Shown here: one piece after another, positions 34,082-43,012 of the stretch
How positions within the stretch are numbered: the stretch's first letter is position 1
How the letters are laid out: each line of letters begins with the position of its first letter
Source: JBBDRJ01 sp963766295
GTDB lineage: Bacteria; Actinomycetota; JAICYB01
Length of the DNA: 64,000 bases
NCBI GenBank assembly: GCA_963766295.1
Contig: CAVXYW010000002.1
Location: forward strand, 62,001 to 126,000
Direction: 5' to 3'
Made by a program: the position numbers and the translations under genes
Notes under the pieces: generated by a model
Told to the model about the DNA's origin: nothing
What the model saw: the letters and a program-made list of their open reading frames with translations, nothing else
Databases searched by the model: none

Positions 34082-35335
34082 GTGCCCGACCTCGAGATCC
34101 GCGACCTAACGATCGAGTACTCGAAGGGCGGCTACGTCGTCCGCCCGATCGACAGCCTGAACCTGCGAGCGGCGGACGGCGAGCTCGTCGTCCTTCTGGG
34201 ACCGTCGGGATGCGGGAAGACGACCCTTCTTTCCGTCCTCGGCGGGATCTTGAAGCCGACCAAGGGACTCGCTCTCATCGGGTCGACGAGCATCACGCAT
34301 CTGGACGGCAACAATCTCAATGAGTACCGCCGACGCGGTGTAGGCATCTGCTTCCAAGCGTTCAACCTCATCGCATCGCTTTCGGCTCTGGAGAACGTCG
34401 CTGCACCGCTGCTCCTCGCCGGCGTAAGCCAGAGCCAGGCCCGCGGCCGCGCACGGGACTTGCTGGCCGCGGTCAACATGTCCGAGCGCGAACATCACAA
34501 GCCCGGCAATCTTTCCGGAGGACAGCAGCAGCGCGTCGCCATAGCGCGGGCCCTCGCGCACGATGCGCCTTTGCTGCTCGCCGACGAGCCCACGGCCAAC
34601 CTCGACTACATCCAGGCCGAGTCGGTCATCCGCCTGCTCCGTGAGCTTGCCGGTCCCGGTCGTCTGATCGTGATCTCCACACACGACGACCGGATGGTCC
34701 CGATCGCCGACAAGATCGTGGAGCTGGCACCACATTTCCGTTCCGACACCGGGCCCCCACAGCGAATGAAGTTCGAAGCCGACACGACGATCTACGACCA
34801 GGGGTCGAGGGGCGATCTGATCTACGTCGTCGAGGAGGGCAAGGTCGCGACTGTGCGCATCAAGGACGATCGCACGGAGGAGCCGGTGTCGACGTTCGGT
34901 CCGGGCGAGTACTTCGGTGAGCTCGGCCCGCTTCTCGACTTTCCGCGCGAATCGACGGCGCGCGCAGTGCTACCCACGAAGGTCACTGCGTACGGCCAGA
35001 AGGACTTCAAGGATCAGATCCTCAACCCGCAGCGGCGCCGGGAACCGGAACGGCCGTCGATCATCGGAAGCATCGGCGCTTCGCAGATCGAGAACGTGCG
35101 TCCTTCGCTGATCGGTTCCGTTCAGTCGCGCGAGTTCTCGGCGCCGACTCCGTCCACGGGACAGCCAGCTCAACAGCCCGCCGTTCAGCCTTCGCCGTCG
35201 CAACCTTCGCAGCCGTCGGTCGTTACGCCCGCCGGTGTCCCATTGAAGTTCTGCGGGAACTGCGGAACGCCTCGCGATTCGGGAGACAAGTTCTGCGGCG
35301 TCTGCGGACGCAGCTTCCCAACTGCTACGACCTAA
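34082..35335 (+). CDS. ABC ATPase fused to cyclic-nucleotide-binding domain and zinc ribbon
   Basis: A 417-residue protein from GTG 34082, 1 bp after the permease stop. Residues 1-225 are a LolD/MacB-type ATPase: Walker A GPSGCGKTT (40-48), Q-loop CFQAFNL, signature LSGGQQQR (144-151), Walker B LLLADEPTANLD, H-loop STHDD. Residues 228-312 are a cyclic-nucleotide-binding domain with the phosphate cassette FGELGPLLDFPRESTARA. A Pro/Gln-rich linker (355-388) leads to a C-terminal zinc ribbon (FCGNCGTPRDSGDKFCGVCG, 390-409). I know of no standard family with this order. It predicts a mechanotransmission ABC exporter gated by a nucleotide and recruited through the ribbon (inference). Confidence 0.93.
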   Translation: MPDLEIRDLTIEYSKGGYVVRPIDSLNLRAADGELVVLLGPSGCGKTTLLSVLGGILKPTKGLALIGSTSITHLDGNNLNEYRRRGVGICFQAFNLIASLSALENVAAPLLLAGVSQSQARGRARDLLAAVNMSEREHHKPGNLSGGQQQRVAIARALAHDAPLLLADEPTANLDYIQAESVIRLLRELAGPGRLIVISTHDDRMVPIADKIVELAPHFRSDTGPPQRMKFEADTTIYDQGSRGDLIYVVEEGKVATVRIKDDRTEEPVSTFGPGEYFGELGPLLDFPRESTARAVLPTKVTAYGQKDFKDQILNPQRRREPERPSIIGSIGASQIENVRPSLIGSVQSREFSAPTPSTGQPAQQPAVQPSPSQPSQPSVVTPAGVPLKFCGNCGTPRDSGDKFCGVCGRSFPTATT

Positions 35336-35338
35336 CAA

Positions 35339-36490
35339 TCAAAAGCGGTCGATGGGCGTTTCCGTCGATCCGCAGTGTGAACAGAAACGGTCGGTCCCCA
35401 CGCGCGGCCCGCGACACGTTGGACACCACAAGATCCTTGCTCCGCAGTTCCCGCAGAAGACGTCCGCGGGATCCACATGACCGACGCAACTCGGACAGAA
35501 CAGATTCGTAGGCGGAGGCAGAGTCGGCTGTTTCGGCTGGGGCGGGACGCTCATCGGCCAGTTCTCATCGACATCGCCCACCGGTAACGGTGCGCGCACA
35601 GGCGTCGGCTCGCCCCCATATAACTGGAATCCGTCCGCGGGCTCGGCCTCCGAATTGAGAGGACGCCCTTCCTCCGCAGCTTGCAAAGACTCGACGAAAG
35701 CGAGCGCAGCCGGATATCGATCGGCCGGTGCCTTCGCCATCGCGCGATGTAGAACGAGATCTACTGAAGAACTCAACGTCGGACGCTTCGCTTGCGCGCT
35801 CGGCGTTTCGGAATTTGCGTGCGCCATCATCACGGCCAGCGGGTTGTCGCCCAGATACGGCGGATCGCCCGTCAGGCATTCGAATGCAACGCAACCAAGT
35901 GCGTAAAGATCGGCGCGGAAGTCGAGCGTTTGTCCCGCGGCTTGTTCGGGCGCCATGTACTCGGCCGTGCCCATCCACTGACCGGTGCTGGTTAGTCCCC
36001 GGGACCCCATGTCCTTGGACAGTCCGAAGTCCGAAAGATAGACGTGTGAGGCGCGATCTATAAGGACGTTCGCCGGTTTTACGTCGCGATGCAGGAAACC
36101 CATGCCGTGCGCGTAGTCGAGTGCGCGAGCAACATCGGTCAGTACGGGGACCGCCTCGTTCGGCGGCAATGCGCCGGCGCGTGTGATCTTCGCGCTGAAC
36201 GTTTCGCCGTCGACGAGCTTCATCGCGAGGAATGCGTAACCGCCGTCCTCGCCCGCTTCGTACACCGGAACGATGTTCGGATGCTCGAGCCGGGCGGCGT
36301 TGACGCCTTCCAATTGGAAGCGTTGGAAGAAAGTCTCGTCGGCGGCGAGGGCGGGATTCAGAACCTTTAGCGCGACAGGACGATCCAATCGAATCTGGAT
36401 CGCACGAAAGACGCTTGCCATTCCGCCCTTGCCGAGCAAACCCTCGACGCGAAAGCCGCCGACCGTTGCTCCGTGCTCAAGTGTGCTCAT
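35339..36490 (-). CDS. Ser/Thr protein kinase with C-terminal zinc ribbons
   Basis: A 383-residue Hanks-type kinase. Gly loop LLGKGGMASVFRA (18-30), catalytic Lys42 in VALKVL, catalytic loop HRDVKPANVL (134-143), DFG at 154-156 and the APE-equivalent YMAPEQ near 178-183 are all intact, so it should be active. After the kinase domain (about residue 270) and a proline-rich linker, the C-terminus carries two tandem zinc ribbons (CPSC..FCGNCG and CPTC..FCSHCG). There is no transmembrane helix, unlike PknB. It ends 3 bp from the stop of the convergent ABC ATPase gene and is divergent from the ribbon membrane protein. Substrates may be its ribbon-bearing neighbours (inference). Confidence 0.94.
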   Translation of the reverse strand: MSTLEHGATVGGFRVEGLLGKGGMASVFRAIQIRLDRPVALKVLNPALAADETFFQRFQLEGVNAARLEHPNIVPVYEAGEDGGYAFLAMKLVDGETFSAKITRAGALPPNEAVPVLTDVARALDYAHGMGFLHRDVKPANVLIDRASHVYLSDFGLSKDMGSRGLTSTGQWMGTAEYMAPEQAAGQTLDFRADLYALGCVAFECLTGDPPYLGDNPLAVMMAHANSETPSAQAKRPTLSSSVDLVLHRAMAKAPADRYPAALAFVESLQAAEEGRPLNSEAEPADGFQLYGGEPTPVRAPLPVGDVDENWPMSVPPQPKQPTLPPPTNLFCPSCVGHVDPADVFCGNCGARILWCPTCRGPRVGTDRFCSHCGSTETPIDRF

Positions 36491-36558
36491 AAGAGGGAGT
36501 CGCTTCGCTCCGTCCTGAACTCGCCCGCCTCCATGTCGGTCACTAGCATGACCAAATC

Positions 36559-37968
36559 ATGCGTGTGGGGGGAAGGGCCGCCGCCGCGGCGCTGGCCGCA
36601 TTGCTCGTCGGCTTTGCCGTCTCCTGGGTCGCGGCTGCCTGGCTCCGATCGTCCACACCGGAGGCAAACCTCTTGTGGGGCGTGGCGCCGCCGAGCAAGG
36701 TCGCGATCTGGACGCTTTCCGCCGCCAACGGAGCGACGGTGCGGATCGAGGCGGGAGCCGAGGTCGATGAACGGGTCGGACGCCTCGGGGAGCAGATAGG
36801 CGACCAGCTCGGCGAGGTGTTCGGGCAGGAGGACGTCGTGCCCGACATTCCCGAGCGGGCCGGCGGAGATTTCGCCATCCGTTTGGCGCCGCTCATCCTG
36901 CTCGCGCTTATGGGAACAGCGATTTTTCTCTTGATGCAGAAGTCGGGCGCAACACGTCCCGCCGATATCGCCGCCGCCGCAGGCGTCGCCGGTGCCGTAA
37001 ACGGCATCGCCCTCGCTTTGCTCGCCACCGTGTCCAAGGCCGGGCTCGGGTTCGACGTCGAGATCGTACGCGCCGGCGTCGATGTGAGCGTCTCGCCGGC
37101 GCCGGTCCTGGTTCTTGGATTCGCGTGGGCGGCGTTGTTCGCGGCGCTGGGAACGGCGATGGCTCCCGCCGTAGCGGAAAAGCTGTCGACGGTCTTGCGT
37201 GCCGCGGGTGCCGGATTGAAACGTGCCGCGATCGTCGCACCAATCGTGGCGGTGGTGTGCCTGATCGTTCTGGCGATCGCACAGCGTGGCGGTGGAGGTG
37301 ACGTCGATATACCGGTCGATCGCGACCTGACACCGCTGGGGATCGTTCTTCTCGGCTTGAACGTTGTCGCGGGAGCCGTCGTGCTCGCTCACGGAGCAGC
37401 AATGAACATCGATCTGGACGCCGGTCCTTTGAGCGGCTTTACGCGCATCGGATACATTCCCTCGGGGGCCGAGCTGTCCGCGGCTCGTTGGCTGTTCATC
37501 CTGGTTCCGATCCTTGCGTGCATCGCAGCGGGTAGAGCGATGCGCAACCATGTCGACCGAAAGAACCTCTGGACGTCGGCCGCTGTTTTCGGACTGGCTT
37601 GGGGCGTTGTTCTGGCCGCATTGGCCGTGCTTCTTCGCGTGAACGTGCTGTCGAACTTCGACATCGGTTCGTTGGAGGGCGGCGGCGGCATGTCCATCAA
37701 TCCTCTGGCCGCGCTCGCCTTCGGGGTCGGCGCGGCGACCATCTTGTCGCTTGTCGGAATGTCGTTCGGGAAGCCGACCGCACCTATTGCGGAAGCGCCG
37801 CAACCCATTCCGACACCGGCGGTCGCGCCCGAACGTGTTGTGGCACCACCACCGGGCGCGGTCGGCGTAACTCCCGCCGTGCAACCAACAGTCGGGAAAT
37901 GCGGGAGTTGTGGAAGACCGCTTCCCGCCGACGATCGTTTCTGCAGCGCATGCGGAGCGCCGGCATGA
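36559..37968 (+). CDS. Polytopic membrane protein with C-terminal zinc ribbon
   Basis: A 469-residue protein from ATG 36559. It starts with a hydrophobic helix (AAAALAALLVGFAVSWVAAAWL), then an extracytoplasmic segment of about 80 residues, then around eight further hydrophobic segments arranged as two similar halves. The second half has LLRVNVLSNFDIGSLEGGGG, shared with the broken copy at 31357-31773. A linker rich in Pro/Ala/Val leads to the zinc ribbon (CGSCGRPLPADDRFCSACG). Function is unknown; family membership beyond 'zinc-ribbon membrane protein' is not recognised. The divergent kinase is 68 bp away, suggesting shared control. Confidence 0.85.
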   Translation: MRVGGRAAAAALAALLVGFAVSWVAAAWLRSSTPEANLLWGVAPPSKVAIWTLSAANGATVRIEAGAEVDERVGRLGEQIGDQLGEVFGQEDVVPDIPERAGGDFAIRLAPLILLALMGTAIFLLMQKSGATRPADIAAAAGVAGAVNGIALALLATVSKAGLGFDVEIVRAGVDVSVSPAPVLVLGFAWAALFAALGTAMAPAVAEKLSTVLRAAGAGLKRAAIVAPIVAVVCLIVLAIAQRGGGGDVDIPVDRDLTPLGIVLLGLNVVAGAVVLAHGAAMNIDLDAGPLSGFTRIGYIPSGAELSAARWLFILVPILACIAAGRAMRNHVDRKNLWTSAAVFGLAWGVVLAALAVLLRVNVLSNFDIGSLEGGGGMSINPLAALAFGVGAATILSLVGMSFGKPTAPIAEAPQPIPTPAVAPERVVAPPPGAVGVTPAVQPTVGKCGSCGRPLPADDRFCSACGAPA

Positions 37969-37981
37969 CGGAGTCGAGCCG

Positions 37982-39457
37982 ATGAGCGAGCAACCCCAGC
38001 TTCAACAGATCGCGATCGGAACGGCGATACGCAACAACGCGGAAACCGATCCCGATCGTCCCGCACTCACGCACGAACACAGAACGCTCACGCGGCTCGA
38101 GCTCGAACTGAGAACCAATCGATTGGCTCGCGCTTATCAACGGATGGGCGTGGCCCAGGACCGGATGGTCACCATCGCCCTGCCTAACGGGATCGAGTTC
38201 TTCGAGTCGGCCATCGCCTGTTGGAAGCTCGGTGCAACACCGCAGCCGGTATCGGCCAAGCTCCCAGCTGCCGAATTGGAAGCGATCATCGAGCTTGCCG
38301 ACCCGCCCATCGTCGTCGGCGGTCCGGAAGCGGACATCGGAGATCGCGTCCGCGTAGAAGCCGGATTCGAGCCCGATCAATCGCTGTCGGACGAACCGCT
38401 GCCCGAGGCCATCGCTGGATCTTGGAAGGCGCCCACATCGGGAGGCAGCACCGGCCGCCCCAAAATCATCTTGTCGGGGTCGCCGGGCACCGTCACACGC
38501 GGTGCTCAAACGATCCTCGGGGTCCCCGAAGACTCCGTAGTCCTCATCCCCGGCGTCCTGTACCACAACGCACCGTTCATGTTCGGGGCGCTTGCGATCT
38601 TCCGCGGTAATCACGTGATCGTCATGACGCGCTTCGACGCTGCTCAAACCGTGGAACTCGTCGAGAAGCATCGCGTCGAGTGGATGTGGGTCGTGCCGAC
38701 GATGATGTCGCGCATCATGCGTCTGCCCGAAGGCGAGCGGCTCGCGCGTGACGTCTCGTCGCTGCGAACCGTTTGGCACGGCGCCGCGCCTTGTCCGCCT
38801 TGGGTGAAGGAAGCCTGGATCGAGTGGCTCGGCCCGGAAGTGATCTGGGAGCTTTATGCAGGCACGGAGGGGCAGGGCGCGACGTTCGTCCAGGGGACGG
38901 AGTGGCTCGAGCACCGCGGATCGGTCGGCAAGACGACGCCGGGGCGATTCAAGATCGTCGGTCCCGATGGGGAAGAGCTTCCGAGCGGAGAGATCGGTGA
39001 GATCTACATGCTTCCCGGGGAAGTTCCGGCCTACAGGTACGTGGGAGCCGAAGCCAAAGTTCTAGATGGCTGGGAGTCGATCGGTGACATGGGCTCGATG
39101 GACGACGACGGCTATCTCTACCTCGCCGACCGACGCACGGATCTGATCCTGTCCGGTGGGGCGAACATCTATCCGGCCGAGGTCGAAGCGGCATTGGACG
39201 AACACCCCGGCGTGCAATCGTGCGCCGTGATCGGGCTTCCCGACGAGGACATGGGGCAGTCCGTTCACGCGATCGTGCAGCCGCGTGGCGACGTTACAGA
39301 GCAGGAGCTGCGCGACTTCCTCTCGGACCTCCTCGTCCGTTACAAGCTCCCGAGAACCTACGAGTTCGTAGACGAAGCTTTGCGCGACGATGCGGGGAAG
39401 GTTCGGCGCTCTCAGCTTCGCGAGGAGCGGATCCAAAATCTCACTGCGCGTAGCTGA
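37982..39457 (+). CDS. AMP-forming acyl-CoA ligase (bile-acid/DitJ-like)
   Basis: A 491-residue adenylate-forming enzyme starting at ATG 37982, 13 bp after the membrane protein. The P-loop is the variant SGGSTGRPKII (normally SGTTGxPKG), as found in steroid/bile-acid and terpenoid CoA ligases. Later motifs are ELYAGTEGQGAT (A5), SIGDMGSMDDDGYLYLADR (A7) and DLILSGGANIYPAEVE (A8), with the C-terminal Lys region DDAGKVRRSQ, where the usual catalytic GK-Lys is present. It activates a carboxylic acid with ATP and joins it to CoA. It is followed after 13 bp by an intrinsic terminator. Confidence 0.92.
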   Translation: MSEQPQLQQIAIGTAIRNNAETDPDRPALTHEHRTLTRLELELRTNRLARAYQRMGVAQDRMVTIALPNGIEFFESAIACWKLGATPQPVSAKLPAAELEAIIELADPPIVVGGPEADIGDRVRVEAGFEPDQSLSDEPLPEAIAGSWKAPTSGGSTGRPKIILSGSPGTVTRGAQTILGVPEDSVVLIPGVLYHNAPFMFGALAIFRGNHVIVMTRFDAAQTVELVEKHRVEWMWVVPTMMSRIMRLPEGERLARDVSSLRTVWHGAAPCPPWVKEAWIEWLGPEVIWELYAGTEGQGATFVQGTEWLEHRGSVGKTTPGRFKIVGPDGEELPSGEIGEIYMLPGEVPAYRYVGAEAKVLDGWESIGDMGSMDDDGYLYLADRRTDLILSGGANIYPAEVEAALDEHPGVQSCAVIGLPDEDMGQSVHAIVQPRGDVTEQELRDFLSDLLVRYKLPRTYEFVDEALRDDAGKVRRSQLREERIQNLTARS

Positions 39458-39470
39458 TCCCGGAAAGGAC

Positions 39471-39508
39471 GAGGCCCCTCCGAAGAGGGGCCTCGGTTGG
39501 TTCTTTTT
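39471..39508 (+). terminator. Intrinsic transcription terminator
   Basis: A perfect 10-bp stem (GAGGCCCCTC / GAGGGGCCTC) with a CGAA tetraloop at 39471-39494, followed by GGTTGGTTCTTTTT. It lies 13 bp after the acyl-CoA ligase stop. The convergent repeat-protein gene ends at 39521, so the hairpin also separates it; the minus-strand side lacks a comparable T run. This is the only clear intrinsic terminator seen in the window. Confidence 0.9.
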
Positions 39509-39520
39509 GTCCGCTCCGCT

Positions 39521-40372
39521 CTAACTCGATGCCTTCTTGCGCGGTCCGCGCTTGCTGTCGCCATTGCCGCGAACCGTGACCTTCACTCCATCGATGGTTC
39601 CGGTTACGACGCCGCGAACGGCGTCCACGGCGCTTTGACCGAAGTCCTTGGCTCCGTTCACTGCGCCGGTGGCGGCGGCGGTCGCAGCTTCCTCGACGTT
39701 GAGGCCAACTTCCTTGGCGGTGTCGATAGCGCCAACGACGGCGGCGCGAGCAACCGAACTGATGTCGGTTCCTACTTCGCCGGCGCCCTTCACCAGACCA
39801 CTCGCTGTGCTCTGGATCGCCGAAGTCGTATCGGCGGCGATACCGGTTGCGCCTTTGACGACTCCGCTTACGGTTTCGCTCGCTGTTGAAACGGCGTCAC
39901 CGCTGACGTCCTTAACGCCTTGGATCGCGCCGCGTCCGATGGAAAACGCCGTGTCCTCGATGCTCATCGCGACCTTCTTGGTCACCGACATCGCTGCTTC
40001 GGCCGTACCGGCCGCGGCTTCGGCGACATCGCCGCCGATGTCGGCGGTTCCCTTGATGGCCGCGCGCACAGTGTTCGACACGACTCCAGCGGTAACGGTT
40101 GTGATCTCGCCGACACCTTCGATCACGCCGACGACGGTTCCCTTGAGGACATCGATGAGGCTTCCTCCGACCTCGCCGATGGCCTGTAGCGCGCCTGTTA
40201 TCGCGCCGGAGACGGCACCGGTGGCTTCTTTCGCGACGTCACCTGCTCCACCTAGCGCACCCGCCACCGCGTCGCGTACGGTTTCGACGGTTCCGCCGAC
40301 TACGTCGCCGGCGCCCTTGACGACACCGGAGACGGAATCTTTGACCTTGCGGCCTACATCGCCTGCGCCCAC
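39521..40372 (-). CDS. 22-residue-repeat amphipathic protein, lipid-surface-binding candidate
   Basis: A 283-residue protein from GTG 40372 with AAGGAGG just upstream. Residues 20-261 are eleven consecutive 22-residue repeats without a single length change; the repeat starts are 20, 42, 64, 86, 108, 130, 152, 174, 196, 218 and 240. Consensus: G-A-x-D/E-V, hydrophobic positions, then small-G-A/V-I/V. A basic tail (KRGPRKKASS) follows. There is no signal peptide and no cysteine. Twenty-two-residue (2x11) helical repeats are the pattern of apolipoproteins, perilipins and synuclein, which coat lipid surfaces. A role on lipid or polyester inclusions, or as a phasin/LEA-like protein, is inferred. 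Gly content is high for a stable helix. Confidence 0.85.
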   Translation of the reverse strand: MGAGDVGRKVKDSVSGVVKGAGDVVGGTVETVRDAVAGALGGAGDVAKEATGAVSGAITGALQAIGEVGGSLIDVLKGTVVGVIEGVGEITTVTAGVVSNTVRAAIKGTADIGGDVAEAAAGTAEAAMSVTKKVAMSIEDTAFSIGRGAIQGVKDVSGDAVSTASETVSGVVKGATGIAADTTSAIQSTASGLVKGAGEVGTDISSVARAAVVGAIDTAKEVGLNVEEAATAAATGAVNGAKDFGQSAVDAVRGVVTGTIDGVKVTVRGNGDSKRGPRKKASS

Positions 40373-40477
40373 TTCGTACCTCCTTGGTTCTGAGACGCTA
40401 AGACGCGCCTCTGAGGGCTAACCACAGACAGACTCGTCTTACAGCCCTGTAGTTTCAGGCGATTTTTTGCGGTGGCT

Positions 40478-41407
40478 CTAACCGCGCTGGCGCTGGGCGA
40501 GCGGTACGCCGCCCATGCCCACGGGCTCGGCCGCTTCGGAAACCAACTCCGCGACGACCGGACCGAGCTCGGCAGGATCCCAGCGCCCTTCCTTTGTGCG
40601 GTTCGGTCCGCGTCTCCAGCTTTCGGCGATGCCGATCCGCCCTCCGGACGATTCGAAGATGCGTCCGGTGACACCCTTGGCTTCGGTGCTCCCGAGCCAA
40701 ACGACGATCGGCGCGATGTTGTCGGCATCGCGCGGGCTCCACTCACCTTCGGGCGGTGCCGTGCGTCCGGGTCCGAGGTCTTCGGTCATGCGCGTGAGGG
40801 CGCCGGGTGACACAGCGTTCACGGTGATGCCGTACTTCGCGAGCTCACGCGACGTGATGATCGTGAAGGAAGCGATCCCGGATTTCGCGGCTCCGTAGTT
40901 CGATTGACCGGGGTTCCCGTAGATGCCGGACGCAGACGTCGTGTTGATCACGCGCTTGTCGAGCTCGGTTCCCGCCTTCGATTCCTCGCGCCAGCGCGCT
41001 ACCGCGTGACGAGTGGGACAGAACGTGCCTTTCAGATGGACCTTGATGACCGAGTCCCACTCGGCTTCGTCCATGTTGAAGAGCATGCGGTCGCGCAGGA
41101 TGCCAGCGTTGTTAACCAGGACGTGGAGGTCGCCGAACGCATCGTAGGCCTGATCGATCATCGCTTTGGCTGCATTCCAGTCGGAAACGTCGTCGGAGTT
41201 TGCGACGGCTTCGCCGCCGAGAGCTTTGATCTCGTCCACAACCGTTTGAGCGACCGGCTGAGATGCGCCGGAGCCGTCGCGTCCTTCCATTCCGAGATCG
41301 TTGACGACGACCTTCGCGCCCTGTCGCGCGAACTCGATTGCGTGGCCGCGGCCGATACCGCGTCCGGCTCCAGTAACGATTACTACCCGTCCGTCACAGA
41401 TTCCCAT
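40478..41407 (-). CDS. Short-chain dehydrogenase (3-hydroxyacyl-CoA type)
   Basis: A 309-residue SDR: cofactor motif TGAGRGIGRG, NNAG at the fourth strand, Ser in NTTSASG and catalytic Tyr/Lys in YGAAKSG. The N-terminal VVVNDLGMEGRDGSG is the insertion typical of the peroxisomal multifunctional-enzyme-type hydroxyacyl-CoA dehydrogenases. An extended C-terminus (GPNRTKEGRWDPAELG) also matches that group. It probably oxidises a 3-hydroxyacyl-CoA with NAD. Its ATG overlaps the TAA of the upstream ligase by 1 nt (TAATG), so the two are coupled in a degradation pathway. Confidence 0.93.
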   Translation of the reverse strand: MGICDGRVVIVTGAGRGIGRGHAIEFARQGAKVVVNDLGMEGRDGSGASQPVAQTVVDEIKALGGEAVANSDDVSDWNAAKAMIDQAYDAFGDLHVLVNNAGILRDRMLFNMDEAEWDSVIKVHLKGTFCPTRHAVARWREESKAGTELDKRVINTTSASGIYGNPGQSNYGAAKSGIASFTIITSRELAKYGITVNAVSPGALTRMTEDLGPGRTAPPEGEWSPRDADNIAPIVVWLGSTEAKGVTGRIFESSGGRIGIAESWRRGPNRTKEGRWDPAELGPVVAELVSEAAEPVGMGGVPLAQRQRG

Positions 41408-42997
41408 TAGGTGCTCGCTTTCTCTCTATATCTCTCGCGGATCAATCGCCGGTAGAGCTTTCCGGTTTCGTGCCGCGGCAGATCGTCCTCGAAGTCGATC
41501 GTCTTCGGGCATTTGAACTTCGCAAGCCGCTCGCGCGCGTAAGCGATGAGCTCCTTCGCGAGCTCGTCGGTCGATTCGAATCCTTCCTTGAGCTCGATCA
41601 CGCCCTTAACTTCCTCGCCCCATTCGTCGTTGGGGATCCCGATCGTGCACGAGTCACGAACGGCCGGGTGCGTGAGCATCACGGCGTCGACTTCGGCAGG
41701 GTAGATGTTCACGCCGCCGGAAATGATCAGGTCTGCGGAACGATCCGTTAGGAACAGGTAGTTGTCCTCGTCGACGTAGCCCATATCGCCGAGCGTGAAG
41801 TAGTCACCGCGATATGCCTTCGAGGTTTTCTCGGAGTCCTTGTAGTACTCGAACCTCGTCTCCTGCTCTTCCGGCGCCTTCAGGAAAACCGTCCCGATCT
41901 CACCGGTAGGAACCGAGTTCCCTTCGTCGTCGCGGACCTCGACGTGACCTTCGGGGATCTTTCCAACTGTTCCCGGCTTCGTGAGCCACTCTTCGGACTC
42001 GACAGACGTTCCCGCTCCTTCGGTGGCCGCGTAGTACTCCCAGATGATCGGCCCGACCCAGTCGATCATGGCCTTCTTCACGTGGACCGGACACGGCGCT
42101 GCTCCATGACCGATGCGCTTCAACGAGGAGATGTCGTATTTGTCGCGCACCTCGTCCGGGAGAGACAGCAAGCGATGGAACATGATCGGGACTAGGTGCG
42201 TGTGAGTGATCTTGTGCTTCTCGATCAAGCGAAGCGTTTCTTCCGGATCCCAGCCGTCCATCACAACGACGCCGATCCCCCAGAGGAACGGAAGTCCGAG
42301 TGAAAAAGCGAGCGGAGCGGCGTGATAGAGCGGACCTGTGCAGAGATGAAGGTCACCGTCGGTCGTGAACGCGCACTGCTTCGTTCTGCGCTCGTCGCGG
42401 CGCCGGCCGCTTCCTGTGGACACCTTTCGGTCGTCCTGTAGTACCCGATGTGTACAGCATCGTGTTTCCGAAGCCCTCGTTGTCGATGGCTTCGGGCGAT
42501 TCAGATGTCAGAGCCTCTTCGTAATCGTCGAAGCCGTCGATCGGCCCACCGACGGCCAACAGAACCTTCGCATCGGGCGCGAGCCTCGCTGCTTCCGCAC
42601 ACGTTTTGGCGAATCGCTCGTCCGCGACGAAGATCGCGGCTTCGCAGTCGTTAACGATGTACGCGATCTCCTCGGCCCCCAGGTGCCAGTTGATCGGAGT
42701 GAGCCGCAGACCGTTTCGTGCGGCCGCAACATAAACCTCGACGAATTCCGGGCGGTTGGAACAGACGACGGCGATTGCCTGTCCGGCATCGATGCCCCGC
42801 GCCCGCATGGCGCGGACCAATTGATTGACGCGGCCGTCGAGCTCGGCCCAGGTCCTATCGCCGGCGGCGGAGATGATCGCGGGTTCGTCCGGTTGCGATT
42901 TCGCACGCTGGGCCACGGCGCGCTGCGGAAGCGTGGGGTAGTGCGGCTGTTTGGATTCTGAAGTCGCAGCCTGTTGCGATGCAGTCGCCTCAGCCAA
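41407..42997 (-). pseudogene. Acyl-CoA ligase with single-base frameshift
   Basis: The N-terminal half (TTG 42997, with GGGGGAGG 8 nt upstream) reads to YTSGTTGRPKGVHRKRPAP, then leaves the family. The C-terminal half resumes one frame over at RRDERRTKQCAFTTDGDLHL and continues through the GHGAAPCP, EYYAATEG, LGDMGYVDEDNYLFLTDR and DLIISGGVNIYPAEVD motifs to the end. One extra base in the GC run at about 42395-42412 explains this. Restored, it is a complete AMP-forming fatty/steroid acyl-CoA ligase of about 529 residues. It may be a true mutation or a sequence error. Coupled to the downstream SDR (TAATG). Confidence 0.87.
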
Positions 42998-43012
42998 GCC
43001 CAGGCCTCCCCC

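Noticed and set aside
36487..37884. 465-codon frame antisense to the zinc-ribbon membrane protein
   Set aside because: Antisense shadow with extreme Arg/Gln content and no domain; the plus-strand membrane protein has a clear architecture and start.
40461..40486. GCGGT/ACCGC stem next to six T on the plus strand, considered as a terminator
   Set aside because: The T run lies on the wrong side of the stem for both directions, so it does not have terminator geometry.
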